Below are positions 21,153 through 33,994 of a DNA stretch of 64,000 nucleotides, piece after piece. Every line of letters starts with the position of its first letter. Position 1 is the stretch's first letter. The position numbers were made by a program, and so were the translations under genes. The DNA comes from Halomonas sp. THAF5a (lineage in GTDB: Bacteria; Pseudomonadota; Gammaproteobacteria; Pseudomonadales; Halomonadaceae): the NCBI RefSeq assembly GCF_009363755.1, contig NZ_CP045417.1, positions 2,728,001 through 2,792,000 on the forward strand, given 5' to 3'. The notes under the pieces were generated by a model that was given only the letters and a program-made list of their open reading frames with translations, did no database searches and was not told the DNA's origin.

Positions 21153-22280
21153 TCACTCGTCGTCGCGCTCAGAGATCGGCCGGTCGGCCTGGTCCAGCGG
21201 CGAGCCGACCGCGGGACCCAGCAGGTGGGCGATCCAGCGCGTCTGGGGATGGCTGTCCAGGGCGATCTTCAGGGTCATGGTCAGCACCACCGAGAGCAGC
21301 ATGCCCACCGCGCCGAAGATCCACCCCCAGACCACCAGCGACAGGAAGGCCACCGAGGTGGAGAGCCCCAGGGCACGCCCCATCACCCGCGGCTCGATGA
21401 TGTTGCCCATCACGAAGTTCACGCCCAGGTAGGCCACCGAGAGCAGCATGGCATCCACCAGCCCGCCCTGGGGCGAGACCAGCAGCAGCAGCACCGGCGG
21501 CACCGCGGCGATGGCCGAGCCGATGTTGGGGATATAGTTCAGGGCGAAGGCCAGCACCGCCCACAGCAGGGGAAACTCGACCCCCAGGAACTTGCAGGCC
21601 AGCCAGATCAGCGCGCCGGTCGCCAGGCTGATCAGCGTCTTCACGGCCAGGTAGCGCTTGAGGGTCTGGCTGAACTCGCTGAAGCGGCGCAGGCTCGGTG
21701 CCGGATTGACCAGGGCCCGGGAGATCTTGTCGCGGAAGTTGAGGGTCTCGAAGAGCAGGAAGATCACCAGCAGCGACACGACGACGCTCTGCATCATCAG
21801 GTTGCCCACCTCGCCCAGCAGCGCCGGGATCCAGCTGCCAAACTGCTCGGCGTCCAGCAGCTCCGCCAGGCGGTCGGTGTCGATGGCCAGGCCCAGGGCC
21901 GCCAGGCCGTCGAGCAGCCCCAGGTAGTACTGATAGAGCTTCTGCTCGATCCCGGGCAGGGCCTCGACGAAGGTGCCGAAGCTGTTGACCAGCAGCACGC
22001 CGAGCAGCGAGAGGAAACCGCCGATCACCACCAGGGTCAGCCAGACCGACAGGCGCAGGCTCAGGCCGAGGCGGTTGAGCCACTGGACGGGCGCCGTGCA
22101 GACCACGGCGATGAACAGCGACAGCAGCAGCGGGACCAGCAGGCTGGCCCCGGCCCGCATGCCGGCGACGATCACCACCAGCGCCGCCAGCGCCAGGGTC
22201 AGGTTGAGGGGGATACTCTGCTGCTCGTTCTGAGGGGGTGGGGGCATGCCCGGTCTCGCGGTCGTCGATGGTCTGCTCAT
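21153..22280 (-). CDS. PerM/AI-2E family transporter
   Basis: This 375-residue inner-membrane protein has the arrangement of the AI-2E exporter (TqsA/PerM) family: an N-terminal pair of helices, a variable extracytoplasmic region, and a C-terminal cluster of helices with the family motif YLGVNFVMGNIIEPRVMGRALGLS. Substrates vary and are mostly unknown, so no gene symbol is given. The ATG at 22280 is used; another at 22247 is possible and neither has a strong ribosome site. The open frame runs on to 23081 upstream, but that part is antisense to the SIMPL gene and not real. Confidence 0.88.
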   Translation of the reverse strand: MSRPSTTARPGMPPPPQNEQQSIPLNLTLALAALVVIVAGMRAGASLLVPLLLSLFIAVVCTAPVQWLNRLGLSLRLSVWLTLVVIGGFLSLLGVLLVNSFGTFVEALPGIEQKLYQYYLGLLDGLAALGLAIDTDRLAELLDAEQFGSWIPALLGEVGNLMMQSVVVSLLVIFLLFETLNFRDKISRALVNPAPSLRRFSEFSQTLKRYLAVKTLISLATGALIWLACKFLGVEFPLLWAVLAFALNYIPNIGSAIAAVPPVLLLLVSPQGGLVDAMLLSVAYLGVNFVMGNIIEPRVMGRALGLSTSVAFLSLVVWGWIFGAVGMLLSVVLTMTLKIALDSHPQTRWIAHLLGPAVGSPLDQADRPISERDDE

Positions 22281-22370
22281 GATGACGGGGCACGGTGCAA
22301 TTGCAAGGCGCGGAACCATCCCCGGGCCGTGGCCTCGAAGCCCGGTAGCCCTCACGACAAGGAGACCGTC

Positions 22371-23156
22371 ATGCCCTTCCCCCGCCCCGCTCGCGCGCTC
22401 GGCCTGCCGGCCCTGGCCGCCCTGCTCACGCTCGCCCCGCCGCTGGCGGCCACGGCCCTGGCGGCGGAGACGCCCCGTCGCCTCGACGTCCAGGCCGAGG
22501 CCGAGCTCGCGGTGGTGCCGGATCGCGCCACCCTCGAGGCCCGCCTCTGGGAGCAGACCCCGGCGGTGGCCGAGGGGAGCGAGCGCGACACCGACGCCGA
22601 GGCCCTGCGCCAGGCGCGACAGCGCCTGGAGGAGCGCGCCGCCGCGCTGATCCGCCGCCTGGAGGCCGAGGGGATAGCCAGCAAGGCGATCACCGCCGGT
22701 TCGCTGCAGGTCCAGCCGCAGCGCCTGCCGGGCATGCAGCGCGACGATGCCCCGTCGACGCCGCGGGTGCGCACCCGCCTGCAGCGCCCGGTCAGCATCG
22801 AGATCGAGGACCTCGCCCGACTGCCGGGGCTCCTCGACGCCCTGACCGAGGCCGGCGTCAACGCCCTGGACGGCGTGCGCTACGACCTCGCCGACCGCGA
22901 GGCCGCCACCGACGAGGCGCTGGTCAAGGCGCTGGCGAAGGCGCGCCACAAGGCCGAGCTGATGGCCGAGACGCTCGCGATCGAGCTGGGCGAGGTGATC
23001 GCGGTGAGCGAGACCCGCGCCCCGGTGTTCCAGCCGCGGATGATGGCGATGAGCGACGCCCGCCCCGAGGGCGCCGGCCACGCCGAGTATCGCCCGGGCA
23101 CCATCACCATCGAGGCCGGCGTGAACGTCAGCTGGGCGATCGCCGAGGCGCCCTGA
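22371..23156 (+). CDS. SIMPL (DUF541) domain periplasmic protein
   Basis: This 261-residue protein has a signal peptide (basic start, hydrophobic segment, ATALAAET cleavage region near residue 32) and then a SIMPL/DUF541 domain, which begins with RRLDVQAEAELAVVPDRATLEARL. Related E. coli YggE affects oxidative-stress tolerance, but the molecular role is unknown. The ATG follows a clear AAGGAG site. It is divergent from the PerM gene and convergent with serS. Confidence 0.85.
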   Translation: MPFPRPARALGLPALAALLTLAPPLAATALAAETPRRLDVQAEAELAVVPDRATLEARLWEQTPAVAEGSERDTDAEALRQARQRLEERAAALIRRLEAEGIASKAITAGSLQVQPQRLPGMQRDDAPSTPRVRTRLQRPVSIEIEDLARLPGLLDALTEAGVNALDGVRYDLADREAATDEALVKALAKARHKAELMAETLAIELGEVIAVSETRAPVFQPRMMAMSDARPEGAGHAEYRPGTITIEAGVNVSWAIAEAP

Positions 23157-23208
23157 GCGCCGGGCGCCTCACGATGATGTCGCGAGCGGCCCTTTACAGT
23201 GCCCCATC

Positions 23209-23241
23209 AAAAACCCCACCGAACGCAACGTCCGGTGGGGT
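23209..23241 (-). terminator. serS terminator
   Basis: On the minus strand CCCCACCG pairs with CGGTGGGG around an 11-base loop and is followed by TTTTT. It lies about 75 bases beyond the serS stop. Confidence 0.85.
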
Positions 23242-23313
23242 CCATGCAGTGCTGTCGCCGAGGTGGCGATCCGTCGCCGTACGGCTTGGCGCTTGCAGCT
23301 CGGTGCTGGGCGC

Positions 23314-27970
<4,657 letters not shown>

Positions 27971-28010
27971 GCCACACCCCCCTCCCGGATGTCACGCCGG
28001 CGATGCTCTC

Positions 28011-28778
28011 CTAGCCGCCGCCCTGCGGGGCGGCGGTGAGGGTGAGGTCGATGGCATCGTGGCGCCAGTACTCCTCGTCGCAGTCGACGGCCCGGCCGTT
28101 CTGGTCGTGGTTGATCCGGGTGATGCGCTGCGCCGGGCTGCCGCGCACGGCGTTGAGCGCCCGGGCGGCCGCCTCGGGCAGCACGGTGGTCGAGAGCGCG
28201 TAGCTGACCCGGGCCACGCGCAGGCCGTAGTGGCGACGGTAGAGATCGGTCAGCGACTCCCGGGCGAGATCGAAGGCGAGGATGCCGGGGAAGCAGTCGG
28301 GGCGCAGGTGGTGCTCGACGTAGAGCACCCGCCGCTCGTCCACCAGCCGCGCCCTGGTGATGCGATAGAGGCGCTCGCCGCTCGCGAGCCCCAGGCGCCG
28401 CGCCACCTCGTCGGGGGCGGCGATCTCCTCGGCGTCGAGCAGCCGGGTCTGCGCCCGCCGCTGCTGGGACTGCACCATGTCGTGGAAGGGCAGGCACGCC
28501 AGCAGGTCATAGCGCAGGCGCGGCGGCGAGACGAACCAGCCGCGGCGGTTCTCGCGATAGATGCGTCCCTCGGCCTCCAGCTGGACGAGCGCCTCGCGCA
28601 GGGTGATCCGGGTGGTGGCGAGCCGCGCCATCATCTCGCGCTCGGCGGGCAGGCGTCGATCGCCGCGCCGGTCGGCCGAGGCGATCAGCGCCAGCAGCGA
28701 GGTTCGTAGGGAGGACTCGTCGGGGAGCGACGCCCGAAGCGCATCGGCGTCGGGGGCGGCAACAGACACGGGGGACAC
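28011..28778 (-). CDS. GntR/UTRA transcriptional regulator of the adjacent transporter operon
   Basis: The product (255 residues from GTG 28778) has an N-terminal GntR winged helix (RRLPAEREMMARLATTRITLREALVQLEAEGRIYRENRRGWFVSP) and a C-terminal UTRA effector domain ending in RITRINHDQNGRAVDCDEEYWRHDAIDL. It resembles PhnR-type regulators of phosphonate transport. The open frame extends to 28970, but that part contains an operator palindrome and no domain, so a GTG start at 28778 or 28769 is preferred. It is divergent from the six-gene ABC/phosphatase operon, which it very likely controls. Confidence 0.8.
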   Translation of the reverse strand: MSPVSVAAPDADALRASLPDESSLRTSLLALIASADRRGDRRLPAEREMMARLATTRITLREALVQLEAEGRIYRENRRGWFVSPPRLRYDLLACLPFHDMVQSQQRRAQTRLLDAEEIAAPDEVARRLGLASGERLYRITRARLVDERRVLYVEHHLRPDCFPGILAFDLARESLTDLYRRHYGLRVARVSYALSTTVLPEAAARALNAVRGSPAQRITRINHDQNGRAVDCDEEYWRHDAIDLTLTAAPQGGG

Positions 28779-28829
28779 GGGATTCAAGGCGTTCTCGGCG
28801 GCCGGCAGCAAGGAGAGCGAGCGGCGGAA

Positions 28830-28843
28830 CTGATCTAGACCAG
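28830..28843. promoter_or_regulatory. UTRA-regulator operator, regulator-proximal copy
   Basis: CTGATCTAGACCAG differs from its own reverse complement at only two positions. It lies about 50 bases upstream of the regulator start and is repeated exactly at 29013. Confidence 0.65.
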
Positions 28844-29012
28844 TCGAACGACCCGCGACGACATCTCCCAGTCTAGTGCAGGCGTCATGACACGACGGTG
28901 ACGCCCTTCCCTTCGACGCCCGGGAAAACGCCGGGAGAGGCCTGCCGCATAACTGCCATGCCACTGACACCGCGCTGTCATCCCGGCCACCTAGAGTGCA
29001 TCGCGTCGGGAG

Positions 29013-29026
29013 CTGATCTAGACCAG
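29013..29026. promoter_or_regulatory. UTRA-regulator operator, transporter-proximal copy
   Basis: Exact repeat of the palindrome at 28830. It lies 58 bases before the start of the substrate-binding-protein gene, in the expected promoter region. Confidence 0.65.
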
Positions 29027-29084
29027 ATGACAGGCTGCGTCACGGCGCCGACACGACCCACCGCCCCCATTCCGGAGATTCGTC

Positions 29085-30188
29085 ATGCTCGCCACCCCGA
29101 AGCGCTCCCGCCTGACCGCCGCCCTGGCCGCGACCTCCCTGCTGGGCTTCGGCCTCACCGCCCAGGCCACCTCCGAGGCCACTTCCTCGGCCGACGCCTC
29201 CCTCGAGGCGCTGGTCGCCGCCGCCCAGCAGGAAGGCCGCGTCGACAGCGTCGGCATGCCCGACACCTGGGCCAACTGGCAGGACACCTGGGCCGACCTC
29301 GAGACCCACTACGGCCTGGCGCACAGCGACACTGACATGAGCTCCGCCGAGGAGGTCGCCAAGTTCAAGGCCGAGGGCGAGAACGCCACCGCCGACATCG
29401 GCGACGTGGGCTTCGCCTTCGGCCCCATCGCCGTCCAGCAGGGCGTGACCCAGCCCTACAAGCCCACCACCTGGGACGAGATCCCCGACTGGGCCAAGGA
29501 TGAGGACGGCCACTGGATGCTCGGCTACACCGGCACCATCGCGATGATGATCAACAAGGCGCAGGTGCCCGAGGGAGAGCGCCCGACGAGCTTCGCCGAT
29601 CTCGCCGAGGGCGACTATTCGGTTTCGGTGGGCGCCGTGGGCCAGGCCTCCCAGGCCAACAACGCCGTGCTGGCGGCCGCCTTCGCCAACGGCGGCAGCG
29701 AGGGCGACCTGGCCCCTGGCCTCGCGGTCTTCGCCGAGCTGGCCGAGCAGGGGCGCCTGTCGCTGGCCGACGTGTCCATCGCCAACCTGGAGAAGGGCGA
29801 AGTGGAAGTGGCCCTGCTGTGGGACTTCAACGCCCTGAACTACCGCGACCGGATCGACCGCGACGCCTTCGAGGTGGTGATCCCCTCGGACGCATCGGTG
29901 ACCTCCGGCTACGCCACCATCATCAATCGCCACGCCGCCCACCCCAACGCCGCCAAGCTGGCCCGGGAGTACATCCTCTCCGACGCGGGCCAGATCAACC
30001 TGGCCGAAGGCTACGCCCGCCCGATCCGCGCCGAGCACCTGACCCTGCCAGAGGCGACCGCCGCCAAGCTGCTGCCCAACGCCCAGTACGCCAACGCCCG
30101 TCCGGTCCAGGACTTCGCCGCCTGGGAGCAGAGCGCCCGCGAGCTGCCCCGCCAGTGGCAGTCCCAGGTGCTGATCCACCAGCAGTGA
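29085..30188 (+). CDS. ABC transporter substrate-binding protein
   Basis: This 367-residue periplasmic protein has a signal peptide ending near AQA (residue 27-29) and an extracellular solute-binding family 1 fold resembling PhnS/AfuA-type binding proteins. Segments such as HYGLAHSDTDMSSAEEVAKF and NKAQVPEGERPTSFADL are typical of this group. Known relatives bind iron, 2-aminoethylphosphonate or sugar phosphates, so the ligand is not decided by sequence. It is the first gene of the operon and is followed by a dispersed palindromic repeat that may protect or process its mRNA. Confidence 0.85.
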   Translation: MLATPKRSRLTAALAATSLLGFGLTAQATSEATSSADASLEALVAAAQQEGRVDSVGMPDTWANWQDTWADLETHYGLAHSDTDMSSAEEVAKFKAEGENATADIGDVGFAFGPIAVQQGVTQPYKPTTWDEIPDWAKDEDGHWMLGYTGTIAMMINKAQVPEGERPTSFADLAEGDYSVSVGAVGQASQANNAVLAAAFANGGSEGDLAPGLAVFAELAEQGRLSLADVSIANLEKGEVEVALLWDFNALNYRDRIDRDAFEVVIPSDASVTSGYATIINRHAAHPNAAKLAREYILSDAGQINLAEGYARPIRAEHLTLPEATAAKLLPNAQYANARPVQDFAAWEQSARELPRQWQSQVLIHQQ

Positions 30189-30221
30189 GAGCAACCATCG
30201 GCATCTGACATCGATGAACAC

Positions 30222-30337
30222 TCCGGCGACAAGCCCCGGAGTGCCGGACCAACGCGAGGGCGCTGTGAACCCTTCCCTGGGCGCTACTTTTGCCGTCCAT
30301 GAGCAAAAGACCCTCGCTCCGCCTTGTCCCCGGCGCT
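30222..30337 (+). repeat. Dispersed palindromic repeat, copy A
   Basis: The core reads GCGAGGGCGCTGTGAACCC from 30254, then TTCCCTGGGCGCTAC, and closes with CCCTCGC at 30311-30317, an inner stem. The outer ends CCGGCGACAAG (30223) and CTTGTCCCCGG (ending 30333) are also inverted. Copies with the same core lie at 39461-39557 and 41203-41302. This copy lies between two genes of one operon. The rest of the 222-base gap holds no gene. Confidence 0.85.
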
Positions 30338-30410
30338 CATCCGATCCCTCTACACGCCTCCCGTTATTCCCATCGCCGCTTCCCCGAGGGGAAGCGGCCT
30401 GGAGTCTTCC

Positions 30411-31235
30411 ATGTCACACCGCGTGATCCTGGTCGTCCTCGACGGCCTCAACCATGCCGTCGGCCAGCACGCCATGGGCCACCTGCACGCCCTGTGCGAG
30501 GCCGGCCGCGGCCACTACCACTCCCTGGACTGCGAGCTGCCCGCCATGTCGCGGCCGCTCTACGAGTGCCTGCTCACCGGCGACCGGCCGGTGGATTCCG
30601 GCGTGGTCCACAACCAGGTGGTGCGCCGCTCCACCGGCCAAAGCCTCTTCGACCTGGCCGCCGCCCAGGGGCGCGCCACCGCGGCCGCCGCCTACCACTG
30701 GATCAGCGAGCTCTACCTCGCCGCGCCCTTCGATCGCACCCGCCATCGCTTCCACGAGGATCCCGAGACGGCGATCCACGCCGGGCTCTTCTACTGGCAG
30801 GACCACTACCCCGACGATCACCTGTTCAGCGACGCCGAAGCGCTGCGCCGCCGCCACGACCCGGACTTCCTGCTGGTGCACAGCATGAACATCGACGACA
30901 CCGGCCACCGTCACGGCGGCGACTCTCCCCAGTATCGCAACGCCGCCCGCCACGCCGATATCGCCCTGGCCGACTACCTGCCCGGCTGGCTCGCCGCGGG
31001 CTACCAGGTGATGGTCACCGCCGATCACGGCATGAACGCCGACCGCTCCCACTCCGGCACCCTCGCCGAGGAGCGCCGCGTGCCGCTCTGGACCTTCGGC
31101 GAGGCCTTCGCCCAGCGTCCGGTGGAGCGCCTCGAGCAGACCCGGCTGTGCGGCACCCTGGCCACGCTGCTGGGCCTCGATCACGCCAAGCCGGCCCAGG
31201 CAGAGCTGCTGGCCGAGCCCGAGGTGCCGGCATGA
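30411..31235 (+). CDS. Alkaline-phosphatase-superfamily phosphodiesterase/phosphatase
   Basis: The 274-residue product belongs to the type I phosphodiesterase/nucleotide pyrophosphatase group. It starts MSHRVILVVLDGLN, where the Asp is a metal ligand, and has the later metal-binding segments HSMNIDDTGHRHGG and VTADHGMNAD. The usual nucleophile position corresponds to the PAMSRPLYECLLTG stretch. There is no signal peptide, so it acts in the cytoplasm on an imported compound. The ATG at 30411 follows a GGAG site. The substrate (phosphodiester, phosphonate or pyrophosphate) is unknown. Confidence 0.8.
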   Translation: MSHRVILVVLDGLNHAVGQHAMGHLHALCEAGRGHYHSLDCELPAMSRPLYECLLTGDRPVDSGVVHNQVVRRSTGQSLFDLAAAQGRATAAAAYHWISELYLAAPFDRTRHRFHEDPETAIHAGLFYWQDHYPDDHLFSDAEALRRRHDPDFLLVHSMNIDDTGHRHGGDSPQYRNAARHADIALADYLPGWLAAGYQVMVTADHGMNADRSHSGTLAEERRVPLWTFGEAFAQRPVERLEQTRLCGTLATLLGLDHAKPAQAELLAEPEVPA

Positions 31236-32068
31236 GGGCCGCGCGACTCCCCGCCTGGCTGGGGCTCGCCCCCTTCGCCCTGGCGTTCTTCGCCTTCCAG
31301 GTCGCGCCCATGCTGTGGGTGGCCGTGAGCGCCTTCCGGGTCGACGACGGCTGGGGGCTGGACCACTTCCGCGAGATCGCCGCCTCACCGTTCTTTCGCC
31401 AGGCGATCTGGCGCAGCCTCGAGATCTCCCTGGTCTCCAGCGCCCTGGGGCTCGCCGTCGCCACCCTGGCCTGCCAGGCGATGACGCGCGCGAACGCCCG
31501 CCTGCGTCGGGTGATGATCTCGTTCACCAACATGACCTCGAACTTCGCCGGCGTGCCCCTGGCCTTCGCCTTCATCATCCTGATGGGCGCCAACGGCGTG
31601 CTGACCCTGGCGCTGCAGCGCCTTGGCATCGTCGAGGAGATCCGCCTCTACTCCACGGGCGGGCTGATCGTGGTCTACACCTGGTTCCAGATCCCGCTGG
31701 GCATCCTGCTGCTGTTCCCCGCCTTCGCCGGGCTCAAGGCCGAGTGGCGGGAGGCCGCCAGCCTGCTCGGCGCGGGGCGGCTGGCCTACTGGCGCCACGT
31801 GGGGCTGCCGGTGCTGCGCCCGGCCCTGCTCAGCACCTTCACGGTGCTGGTCGCCAACGCCATGGGCGCCTATGCGACCGTCTACGCGCTGGTCAACACC
31901 AGCTTCAACCTGATGACCATCCGCATCGCCAACCTGGTGGCGGGCGACCTCTTCCTGCGCCCCGACCTCGCCAGCGCCCTGGCCCTGGTGCTGGTCGGGC
32001 TGCTGGTGGGCATAGCCCTGATCCAGCGCGCCATCCTGCCGAGGAGCGACACCCATGGCTCATGCTGA
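31232..32068 (+). CDS. ABC transporter permease, first subunit
   Basis: This 278-residue inner-membrane permease has about six hydrophobic helices and the EAA loop, EWREAASLLGAGRLAYWRHVGLPVLRPAL, which contacts the ATPase. The ATG overlaps the stop of the previous gene (ATGA), and its own stop overlaps the next gene by 14 bases, indicating translational coupling. It belongs to the binding-protein-dependent family of spermidine, iron and aminoethylphosphonate importers. Confidence 0.9.
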   Translation: MRAARLPAWLGLAPFALAFFAFQVAPMLWVAVSAFRVDDGWGLDHFREIAASPFFRQAIWRSLEISLVSSALGLAVATLACQAMTRANARLRRVMISFTNMTSNFAGVPLAFAFIILMGANGVLTLALQRLGIVEEIRLYSTGGLIVVYTWFQIPLGILLLFPAFAGLKAEWREAASLLGAGRLAYWRHVGLPVLRPALLSTFTVLVANAMGAYATVYALVNTSFNLMTIRIANLVAGDLFLRPDLASALALVLVGLLVGIALIQRAILPRSDTHGSC

Positions 32069-32912
32069 CGCCCTGCCCCGACCGCTGCCCCTGGCCGCCC
32101 CCCCGCGACGTCGGCGGCTTTCCCTGCCCTCGCCCTACACCCTGGTGCTGGCCGGCGTACTGCTGCTGCTCACCCTGCCGCTGGTGGCCACCCTGGGCTA
32201 CGCACTGGCCAGCCGCTGGGGCGCGACCCTGCTGCCGGAGGGCCTGACCCTGGCGTGGTTCCTGGAGCTCTGGACCACGCCGCGCTTCCTGGCCGCCTTC
32301 GGCCGCTCGCTGCTGGTCGCGGGGGGCGCCCTGGCGCTCTCCCTGGCGCTGATCCTGCCGGTGGCGGTGCTCGCCCAGACCCGCTACCCGCGCCTGGATC
32401 ACTGGATGAACGTCCTGATCCTGATGCCCTTCGCGGTGCCACCGGTGGTCTCCTCGGTGGGGCTGCTGCAGCTCTACGCCGGCGGGCCGCTGCCCCTGGT
32501 GGGCACGCCCTGGATCCTGATCCTTACCTACGTCACCATCGCCCTGCCCTTCATGTACCGCACCCTGGCCAACAGCCTGCGGGCGATGAACGTGGGGGAG
32601 CTGATGGAGGCGGCGCAGCTGCTCGGGGCGAGCCCGTGCCGCGCCTTCTTCCTGGTGGTGCTGCCCAATATCCGCGCCGGGGTGCAGATCGCCATCTTCC
32701 TGTCGTTCTCGTTCCTGGTCGGCGAGTTCGTGTTCGCCAACATGCTGGTGGGCACGCGCTTCGAGACCCTGCAGGTCTACCTCAACAACATGCGCGGCGC
32801 CAGCGGCCACTTCACCAGCGCTTTAGTGATCACCCTGTTCACCGTTACCCTCGTGCTGACCTGGCTGGGCACCCGCCAGGCCAAGCCGACATCCCCGGAG
32901 GCCTCTCGATGA
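32055..32912 (+). CDS. ABC transporter permease, second subunit
   Basis: This 285-residue permease has six hydrophobic helices and the EAA loop, ELMEAAQLLGASPCRAFFLVVLPNIRAG. It overlaps the first permease by 14 bases and the ATPase gene by four. With the first subunit it should form the heterodimeric channel of the importer. Confidence 0.9.
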   Translation: MAHADALPRPLPLAAPPRRRRLSLPSPYTLVLAGVLLLLTLPLVATLGYALASRWGATLLPEGLTLAWFLELWTTPRFLAAFGRSLLVAGGALALSLALILPVAVLAQTRYPRLDHWMNVLILMPFAVPPVVSSVGLLQLYAGGPLPLVGTPWILILTYVTIALPFMYRTLANSLRAMNVGELMEAAQLLGASPCRAFFLVVLPNIRAGVQIAIFLSFSFLVGEFVFANMLVGTRFETLQVYLNNMRGASGHFTSALVITLFTVTLVLTWLGTRQAKPTSPEASR

Positions 32913-33994
32913 GCCACGCCGCCCCTGCTCTCGCCCCCCATGCGCCCGCCGCCAGCGGCGACAACGCCCTGCACCTCGGCGGGCTGGCCAAGCGCTTCGG
33001 CACCACCCCGGTGTTCCAGGAGATCGAGGCCGACATCGCCCACGGCGAGTTCATCACCCTGCTCGGCCCCTCGGGCTGCGGCAAGTCGACCCTGCTACGC
33101 GCCATCGCCGGCCTCACGCCCCTGGACCGGGGCCGCATCCGCGTCGGCGGCGACGACATCACCCATCTGCCGCCCCAGCGTCGCGGCGTCGGCATGGTCT
33201 TCCAGCACTACGCGCTCTTCCCCAACCTGACGGTGGCGGGCAACGTCGCCTTCGGCCTGCGCATGCAGCGGGTCGAGGCCGGCGAGCGCGGGCGCCGGGT
33301 CGCGGAGGTGCTGCGCCTGGTGGAGCTCACCGACCAGGCCCACAAGCACCCCCAGCAGCTCTCCGGCGGCCAGCGCCAGCGCGTGGCCCTGGCCCGGGCG
33401 CTGGTGGTCGAGCCGCGCATCCTGCTGATGGACGAGCCGCTCTCGGCGCTGGACGCGCGCATCCGCCGCCACCTGCGCGACCAGATCCGCGAGATCCAGC
33501 GCGCCCTGGGCCTGACCACGCTGTTCGTCACCCACGACCAGGAGGAGGCGCTGCTGATATCCGACCGGGTGTTCCTGATGCACCAGGGCCGCATCCTGCA
33601 GCAGGCGAGCGCCGAGACCCTCTACTCCCGCCCCGTGGACGGCGCCGCCGCGGGCTTCATGGGCCACTACAACCTGCTCGAGGCGCCCCGGGCCGAGCCG
33701 CTGCTGGGCTATCGCTCCCGGGCACCGCGGGTGGCGCTGCGCCCGGAGGCACTCTACCTCAGCGTCGAGGGGCGCACCCTGGGCGGCGACCCGCCGCCGC
33801 ACATGGGGCCTGCCCGGCCGGGGGTGGTGCGCCGCCAGCGCCTGCTCGGCAACATCGTGCGCTACGAGATCGAGCTCGACGGGCTCATGCTCAGCGTCGA
33901 CACCCTCAACCGCAGCGTGCGCACCCAGCTCGCCGAGGGCACGCCGGTGGCCGTGCAAGCGGACCTCGACGAGGTGCAGGAGCTTGGCGCATGA
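32909..33994 (+). CDS. ABC transporter ATP-binding protein
   Basis: This 361-residue ATPase has Walker A GPSGCGKST near residue 53, the Q-loop in VFQHYALFPNLTV, the signature LSGGQRQR, Walker B ILLMDEP and the switch His in THDQEEAL. A C-terminal TOBE-like domain follows (residues about 270-361). The ATG at 32909 overlaps the previous stop (ATGA), and the gene overlaps the HAD gene by four bases. It powers the importer of this operon. Confidence 0.92.
   Translation: MSHAAPALAPHAPAASGDNALHLGGLAKRFGTTPVFQEIEADIAHGEFITLLGPSGCGKSTLLRAIAGLTPLDRGRIRVGGDDITHLPPQRRGVGMVFQHYALFPNLTVAGNVAFGLRMQRVEAGERGRRVAEVLRLVELTDQAHKHPQQLSGGQRQRVALARALVVEPRILLMDEPLSALDARIRRHLRDQIREIQRALGLTTLFVTHDQEEALLISDRVFLMHQGRILQQASAETLYSRPVDGAAAGFMGHYNLLEAPRAEPLLGYRSRAPRVALRPEALYLSVEGRTLGGDPPPHMGPARPGVVRRQRLLGNIVRYEIELDGLMLSVDTLNRSVRTQLAEGTPVAVQADLDEVQELGA

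Larger units (their letters stand above)
28779..29084. promoter_or_regulatory. Divergent control region with two identical palindromic operators
   Basis: This 306-base region separates the UTRA regulator from the transporter operon. It holds two exact copies of the near-palindrome CTGATCTAGACCAG (28830-28843 and 29013-29026) and a weaker related site, CCAGTCTAGTGCAG, at about 28868-28881. No clear -35/-10 pair could be fixed. No gene is present. Confidence 0.65.

Noticed and set aside
22281..23081. Upstream extension of the PerM reading frame
   Set aside because: The extension is antisense to the SIMPL gene, lacks similarity and would put over 260 extra residues before the normal N-terminus.
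28779..28970. N-terminal extension of the UTRA regulator to 28970
   Set aside because: The stretch contains a palindromic operator and encodes no recognisable domain; a GTG start near the winged helix fits the family better.
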